From positions 1,984,001 to 2,048,000 of the forward strand of contig CBDHFR010000004.1 in NCBI GenBank assembly GCA_965262665.1: a DNA stretch of 64,000 nt, given 5' to 3'. Source of the DNA: CBDBND01 sp965262665 (GTDB lineage Bacteria > Pseudomonadota > Alphaproteobacteria > Rhodospirillales > Rhodospirillaceae). The translations under genes were made by a program, and so were the position numbers. The notes under the pieces are model-generated. The model saw only the letters and a list, made by a program, of their open reading frames with translations, was not told where the DNA came from and did no database searches. The stretch's first letter is position 1. Each line of letters starts with the position of its first letter. Positions 59,542 to 64,000 of the stretch are shown here, piece after piece.

Positions 59542-61209
59542 ATGACCCGTGCCGTCATCTACGCCAGATACAGCTCTGATAATCAGAGAGATGCCTCGAT
59601 TGAGGATCAGATCCGTCAATGCAAGGCCCATATCGAACAACAGCGCTGGCGCCTGACCAATACCTATACTGACCGCGCAATCAGCGGGGCATCCCTTATT
59701 AGACCGGGGTACCAGAAATTGCTGGAGGATGCGCGCTCCGGCCTGTTCGAGGTTGTGGTGGCGGAGGCCCTGGATCGTCTTTCAAGAGATCAGGAACACG
59801 TGGCGGGCCTGTTCAAGAACTTGAGCTTCGCCAATGTCCGCCTGGTCACTCTGGCGGAAGGTAAAATCGAAGAACTGCATGTCGGCCTCAAGGGCACCAT
59901 GAACGCTCTCTTCCTCAAGGATCTTGCCCTGAAAACCCATCGCGGAATGGAGGGCCGTGTCCGGGCACGCGGTTCCGGCGGCGGCCTCTGTTATGGCTAC
60001 GGCGTCGTCAGGGAAACGGATTCCGCCGGTAATCCCGTAAGGGGCAAGAGAACCATCAACCAAGAAGAAGCCAAGATTGTCCGATCTATCTTCCAGGACT
60101 TCGCCAATGGCCTGTCCCCCACGGCAATTGCCAAGGGTCTGAATGCCGAAGACATCCCAGGGCCTTTCGGCAGGAATTGGGGGCAGTCAACCATAAACGG
60201 CAACTGGCGACGCGGAACTGGGATCCTGAACAACGACCTCTATAGCGGTCGCCTGGTCTGGAACCGCCAGCACTTCGTGAAGGACCCCGCAACAGGTAAA
60301 CGCCAAGCTCGCCCTAATCCCGAGTCTGCGTGGATCATTGAGGAAGTCCCTGAACTGCGCATCGTGCCGCAGGACCTGTGGGACGCAGTCAAGGAACGCC
60401 AAAAGGCAACACGCCGGACCGTTACCTCTGATCGTTCCCAAGGGATACGCACTGAACGGGCCCGGCGGCCGGTCCACCTGTTCTCCGGCCTCCTGAAGTG
60501 CGGACAATGCGGCGGGTCATACAGCCTGGTGAGCGGCACAAAGTATGGCTGCGCCAACCGAAAAACGCGGGGCACCTGCGACAACAAACTCAGGATCAGG
60601 CGCATCGATTTGGAAGAGATTATACTCTCAGGGCTCAAGGACGAGCTTATGGACCCCGCTTTGGTCAAGGAGTTCATCCGGTCCTATCACGACAGGCTAA
60701 ACGGGCGCCTCACCGCCGAAACCTCCCGGCGGGAAGGTCTTCAGAAGCAGCTGGCCAAAATAAACAAGGAACTTGAATCTCTGGTCTCGGCGGTCAAGGC
60801 CGGTATTCAGTCGGACACTCTAAAGGCCGAGTTCGAGCGCCTTGAACAGAACAAGCGGGTGATCGAACAAGAGCTTGCTGCCGAGCCGCCGCCGCCCATC
60901 CGGCTGCACCCCAACCTCGCCGAGATATACCGGCAAAAGGTGGAAAATCTAACTGAAGCGCTCAACACGGAGGAAACAAGGCAAGAAGCCGGCGAGATCA
61001 TTCGCGGGCTTGTCGACGAGATCCGCTTAGTGCCCGACGGCGATGACCTCCGTATCCACCTTAAGGGCGAACTGGCGGAAATGCTGGCTCTGTCAACAAA
61101 CGCCAAGCACGGCGCCAAGGGAACCGTACTTAAGACAACGCTGGTTGCGGGGGCCCGCAACCACCTTAATTTGCTGTTGGTGGCAATAGGGATTCCGAGG
61201 GTCAGATAA
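59542..61209 (+). CDS. Large serine recombinase
   Basis: A 555-aa protein. The resolvase domain starts AVIYARYSSDNQRDASIEDQ (catalytic Ser is one of the Ser pair in RYSSDNQ), with DRAISGASLIRPGYQKLLED and VVVAEALDRLSRDQEHVAGL; the Recombinase domain follows (GLCYGYGVVRETDSAGNPVR; FADFANGLSPTAIAKGLNAE-like), then a zinc-ribbon (CGQCGGSY and CANRKTRGTC) and a coiled coil (LQKQLAKINKELESLVSAVK). All landmarks of phage and ICE large serine integrases are present and the frame is intact. It is the last of three recombinases in one transcription unit. Confidence 0.92.
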   Translation: MTRAVIYARYSSDNQRDASIEDQIRQCKAHIEQQRWRLTNTYTDRAISGASLIRPGYQKLLEDARSGLFEVVVAEALDRLSRDQEHVAGLFKNLSFANVRLVTLAEGKIEELHVGLKGTMNALFLKDLALKTHRGMEGRVRARGSGGGLCYGYGVVRETDSAGNPVRGKRTINQEEAKIVRSIFQDFANGLSPTAIAKGLNAEDIPGPFGRNWGQSTINGNWRRGTGILNNDLYSGRLVWNRQHFVKDPATGKRQARPNPESAWIIEEVPELRIVPQDLWDAVKERQKATRRTVTSDRSQGIRTERARRPVHLFSGLLKCGQCGGSYSLVSGTKYGCANRKTRGTCDNKLRIRRIDLEEIILSGLKDELMDPALVKEFIRSYHDRLNGRLTAETSRREGLQKQLAKINKELESLVSAVKAGIQSDTLKAEFERLEQNKRVIEQELAAEPPPPIRLHPNLAEIYRQKVENLTEALNTEETRQEAGEIIRGLVDEIRLVPDGDDLRIHLKGELAEMLALSTNAKHGAKGTVLKTTLVAGARNHLNLLLVAIGIPRVR

Positions 61210-61607
61210 GGGATGTCGCACACGAGACTCCAGGGCCTGTACTATCCCAAATTAAGATTACCGCTTCTTATTGGAGATTTTGACGCAGGTTGAGTTGAAC
61301 GACCACCTTTTGTCCATTAACGGCGTAGGTGTTATTCCGCGTGAAACTCTAACCCCTCAGAAACAAACTCCATCAACGGTTTGGCACGCCGGTCGGTGCC
61401 GAACCCTTGCGCCGGCTGATATTCAAGCCTTCCATTGTGTTCAGATGCAACGATATAAACGCCCCATTGGGACACTTTTTGACAACGGCCCTGGAGTTCC
61501 TAAACTGGACCAAAGAAAATTGACCGGGCACATCTTCCCGGTCCAAGGACCCAGCTGGCAATGTGTTTATGATGATGAGCTAAGGATCATCGCGGCGCGA
61601 AGGATTC
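61210..61607 (+). other. Stretch of ~400 bp with one weak open frame
   Basis: A frame from 61271 reads EILTQVELNDHLLSINGVGV then QKQTPSTVWHAGRCRTLAPA and IFPVQGPSWQCVYDDELRII. Its composition is only partly protein-like and it overlaps the start of the next gene. I cannot decide whether it is a remnant. A serine-integrase attachment site would be expected close to 61210 but is not recognisable. Confidence 0.3.
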
Positions 61608-62432
61608 GTGGACGAGTTCTGGATTTCCCTTCTGATCAAGGTGATTGCCACCGCCGGCGTGGTGGTGGCCGCCACCTATGTGGCGGAGCGCAGCGGACCA
61701 TTCTGGGGCTCCCTGTTTGCGACTTTTCCCGTTTCCGCCGGACCCGCCTATGTCATGGTGTCCATGCAGGCTGAACCTGACTTTGTCGCCGCCAGTGCAC
61801 TGAACAGCTTCGCCAGCATGAGCGCCGGCGCTCCATTTATCGTTGCTCTGGTGTGGCTTGCCCCTCGCACAAACGCTTTTGCAACGCTGTGCGGCGCTTT
61901 GGCAGTGTGGGCGGTTTTGGCCGTGCCCATTGGCATGATTGACTGGACCTTTGTCTCGGCAGCGGCCATGAACGCGGTGGTGCTAGCAGCGTCGTTGACA
62001 CTCACACGCAAAGCATCGTTGGCACTCACACGCAAGAGGGTGCCTGTGGACATTCCAGTTCCCGTGGTAGCCCGACCCTGGTTCGACCTGCCCCTACGGG
62101 CCCTGGTGGTAGGAATGTTCGTCGCCGCCTTAGTCATGACGTCCGACGCCATGGGGCCCGTGGGGACCGGGTTCGGCGCCACCTTTCCTATCTCTTTTGT
62201 CTGTGTCGCCGTCATTCTCCATAGGCGCCTGGGCGGGAAACTGACGGCGGTAACCATGGCGAGCGCCCTGCGCGTCGCCATTGGCATGTATGTGGCTGTG
62301 CCGGTGCTCTATTTCGGCGTACTGGCCTGGGGCGAGGTTTGGGGTCTTTCCCTGGCACTAGCCACGATCATAATCTGGGCGGCGGGATTGATTATGCACC
62401 GGCGGCGGGTTGCCGCACGTCGATTATACTGA
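61608..62432 (+). CDS. Multi-pass integral membrane protein
   Basis: A 274-aa protein with seven to nine hydrophobic segments: LLIKVIATAGVVVAATYVAE, FPVSAGPAYVMVSMQAEP, APFIVALVWLAPRTNAFATL, AVWAVLAVPIGMIDWTFVSA, ALVVGMFVAALVMTSDAM, FPISFVCVAVILHRRLG and a C-terminal pair ending MHRRRVAARRLY. The cytoplasmic loop carries a 24-bp duplication (LTLTRKASLALTRKR). No transport signature is recognised; the two halves look loosely similar, as in small permease-type proteins with internal symmetry. GTG start; the next in-frame Met is far inside the first helix. Confidence 0.65.
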   Translation: MDEFWISLLIKVIATAGVVVAATYVAERSGPFWGSLFATFPVSAGPAYVMVSMQAEPDFVAASALNSFASMSAGAPFIVALVWLAPRTNAFATLCGALAVWAVLAVPIGMIDWTFVSAAAMNAVVLAASLTLTRKASLALTRKRVPVDIPVPVVARPWFDLPLRALVVGMFVAALVMTSDAMGPVGTGFGATFPISFVCVAVILHRRLGGKLTAVTMASALRVAIGMYVAVPVLYFGVLAWGEVWGLSLALATIIIWAAGLIMHRRRVAARRLY

Positions 62433-62669
62433 TCTTTCCGGGAAGCACAGGGGAGAACGGCTACAATAGGCGTTTCAACGGCACCCTCAGGCGGGGAATC
62501 CTTAATGCCGGATGATCCTCAACCATCAACCAGGCCCAAACTACTCCGACTTCGAGTTTGTGGAGACCCAGATGGGTGGTATAGACATCACAGGTAAGCC
62601 CCGGAAGAATGGATCAGAGCGGTGGCAAACTTCCTGACCGGTGCAGTCCGGACAAAAATGGAAACTGCC
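62433..62669 (+). other. Intergenic stretch, about 240 bp
   Basis: A 42-codon frame from ATG 62512 reads MILNHQPGPNYSDFEFVETQ then MGGIDITGKP; its composition is protein-like but the family is unclear and a stop follows at ~62638. It may be a fragment of a catabolic gene. Confidence 0.3.
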
Positions 62670-63364
62670 ATGGCCACACAAAACCTGACTTCAGTCGCCA
62701 GCATGACCTATGCCTGTTCCGACCCCGAGGACATGGTGAAGCTGCTCATCGACCTGCTCCGATGGGAACCGCTGTGCGAAGGCGCCATTACTCAGACCCT
62801 GGAAGACCTCTGGGGCATCGCGCCGGGCAGTGCAGGCGATCATTACACGGTGCTGCGCTCGCCGGGCTCGGACCGGGGCATGATCCGGGTTGTGGCCGGC
62901 AACAACCGTAAGCGCACTACGCCCATGAGCACGCGCTGGAGCGGAGTGGAACTGGTAGTTATGGAGGACATTCAAGAGTTCTTCAAACGCCTCGAAAATC
63001 ATCCCGATTGGACCATCGGCCGTCCGCCCAAGACCATTGACTTCACCGATGCCGGCGCAAACATTCACACTTACTTCTACGCCTATCCACCAGGGGCACT
63101 CATTTCATATTTACTAAAGCCGAGACCCAGGCCCGAGATTACCCCTTTCCCTCTTCGCCCAACCCCGTTGGCCAAATTTTCGACCTGCACCTGGACGTGG
63201 ACCGCACCGGCCCCAGCCGTAAGTTCTATGAGGACACGTTGGGCCTTATTCCCGTGTTCGACGAAGACATGACTGAAGGCCTGTTTTATCAGACCTGGGA
63301 CATTCCCCAGAGCTCGCCGGCTACCCGACACAAGCCGCCGTACTCCAAGGTCGGATTTCGATAG
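62670..63364 (+). pseudogene. VOC/glyoxalase-superfamily protein, frameshifted
   Basis: MATQNLTSVASMTYACSDPE, then a VOC domain with PGSAGDHYTVLRSPGSDRGM, WSGVELVVMEDIQEFFKRLE, HPDWTIGRPPKTIDFTDAGA and THFIFTKAETQARDYPFPSS after a frameshift near 63100, and a second VOC start NPVGQIFDLHLDVDRTGPSR, KFYEDTLGLIPVFDEDM. A two-domain protein that is the best match in the window to 27111-27734; it breaks off in the DUF3500 sequence at ~63340. One base of a G-run (PPGG to PPG) is missing. Confidence 0.7.
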
Positions 63365-63735
63365 ATGGTGTGGTAGTGCCCTCGGCCGCTAGCGTTCCGG
63401 CCGACATTACCACCTGTCGAAAGCAGCTCGATGATCAACGTAGGGCCTTGTATGATCATGTAGGTTGGCGTGTTCACCTCATTGCTGCCCGTCCAGGCAA
63501 AGTTGGTCTGATTCAGTTCGGCCTCGATCTGTGCCATGCGGCGCACAGCATTCTCAGCAGGCTGGATCGAGACCCACTGATTGATGGCAGCTAGAAGCAA
63601 GGCCTTCTGATCCGATGTCATTTCGGCGGCGCTCAGGCCGATAGCCTCGGGCATGGTGTCGTTGGTCAGCGCGCGGCGCCGGAGCAGCTCCAATAGATGG
63701 TCCTGGTCGATCGCGCCATCAACCTGCTGGAACAG
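63340..63735 (-). pseudogene. DUF3500 family protein, C-terminal part
   Basis: LTNDTMPEAIGLSAAEMTSD, QKALLLAAINQWVSIQPAEN, AWTGSNEVNTPTYMIIQGPT and LIIELLSTGGNVGRNASGRG, then HYHTIYRNPTLEYGG, the usual end of DUF3500 proteins. The N-terminus and any signal peptide are missing and the sequence passes into a helicase-like remnant near 63735; the far end merges with the VOC pseudogene. DUF3500 proteins are exported and of unknown activity, often in clusters with dehydrogenases. Confidence 0.65.
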
Positions 63736-63736
63736 C

Positions 63737-64000
63737 CTTGCTTTAGAGCCTTGAGCGTATTGACCTCCAGGCCAAGCTGTTCGACGGTTTCCGCCGTTGT
63801 CGCCCCGGTTACGATCAGGTCCTCAAGATCGTCGATCTCGTCCTGCCCGTATTCTTCCAGGTCTTGCAGGACTTCGTCGTTCAGCGCCACGGTGCCGAAA
63901 CCAGCCCCCGGCCCTTTGCGGCGAGCTTGGCTTCGGCAAGCTCGCGCTCAAGCCGCTCGCGCCGTCGCTTGAGGGATTGATGGATCGCAGCCGGCGAGGA
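63737..64000 (-). pseudogene. C-terminal region of an SNF2-type helicase-like protein, frameshifted
   Basis: Reading from the window edge: SSPAAIHQSLKRRRERLERE, LAEAKLAAKGRG, a one-base frameshift in a G-run near 63915, then VALNDEVLQDLEEYGQDEID, DLEDLIVTGATTAETVEQLG and LEVNTLKAL. A basic helix followed by an acidic 'L.DLE' stretch and 'TA..T..QL..E..TLK.L' is how bacterial SNF2/helicase-C proteins end. The gene continues beyond the window. Confidence 0.5.

Noticed and set aside
56299..61209. RIT (recombinase in trio) element
   Set aside because: RIT elements consist of three tyrosine recombinases; here the third is a large serine recombinase.
1..64000. tRNA, rRNA, riboswitch or replication origin
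   Set aside because: No convincing cloverleaf, rRNA segment, riboswitch core or DnaA-box cluster was seen by eye; absence was not tested computationally.

Overview
The window reads as a heavily IS-colonised stretch of an alphaproteobacterial chromosome, probably Rhodospirillales-like. This is inferred from protein flavour, the mix of IS6, IS21, IS110, IS3 and IS5 elements, and the catabolic gene content; no rRNA or tRNA anchors it. Intact metabolic genes sit as small islands between insertion sequences, deletion scars and short repeats. Many genes stop exactly at an IS terminal repeat, as if adjacent deletions have been removing DNA, which suggests ongoing genome erosion.

Layout. 1-4.3 kb: a large DUF3883-type gene interrupted by an IS3 copy that itself holds an IS30 remnant; the 3-bp target duplication is still visible. 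4.4-12.9 kb: a small membrane protein, a truncated tyrosine integrase, IS21 debris, a 5'-truncated unknown gene beside an intact IS6 copy, an SPFH/band-7 protein and a HigA-like regulator. 12.9-18.5 kb: a fumarate-reductase-type flavoprotein, a lipoprotein and a cupin protein between IS6 scars. 18.7-27.7 kb: an intact IS5, then a catabolic cluster (MmgE/PrpD fragment, old-yellow-enzyme-type reductase, two DUF1838 proteins, Nudix hydrolase) and an IS630 broken by a 10-bp repeat expansion. 28-31.4 kb: the most ordinary segment (DsbA-like, ZIP, YceI, small P-loop kinase, GNAT). 31.4-42 kb: mostly pseudogenes (outer-membrane protein, S8 protease, F420-type reductase), a STAS protein, an intact IS3, a GNAT and a methyltransferase. 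42.2-48.4 kb: intact IS110, then a flavin-dependent dehydrogenase/monooxygenase, a tandem nitrilase and a GPH-type symporter. 48.4-56.3 kb: two full-length IS6 copies, a third DUF1838 gene and a gene chimera. 56.3-61.2 kb: a phage-like module of small genes plus two tyrosine recombinases and one large serine recombinase. 61.6-64 kb: a membrane protein and three broken genes (VOC, DUF3500, helicase-like).

Functional theme. Reductase, dehydrogenase, DUF1838, VOC, nitrilase, flavin monooxygenase, SDR, DUF3500 and symporter genes look like parts of one or more catabolic pathways for a cyclic or xenobiotic-like substrate, now dispersed by IS activity. The substrate cannot be read from sequence.

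Repeat theme. At least three short repeat families are present: an ~80-bp imperfect palindrome (about ten full copies and many halves), a ~163-bp element whose 16-bp tips match the resident IS6 element, and a second ~164-bp IS6-tipped element. Together with recurrent short tandem duplications and nonsense mutations they form the most distinctive signal of the window.
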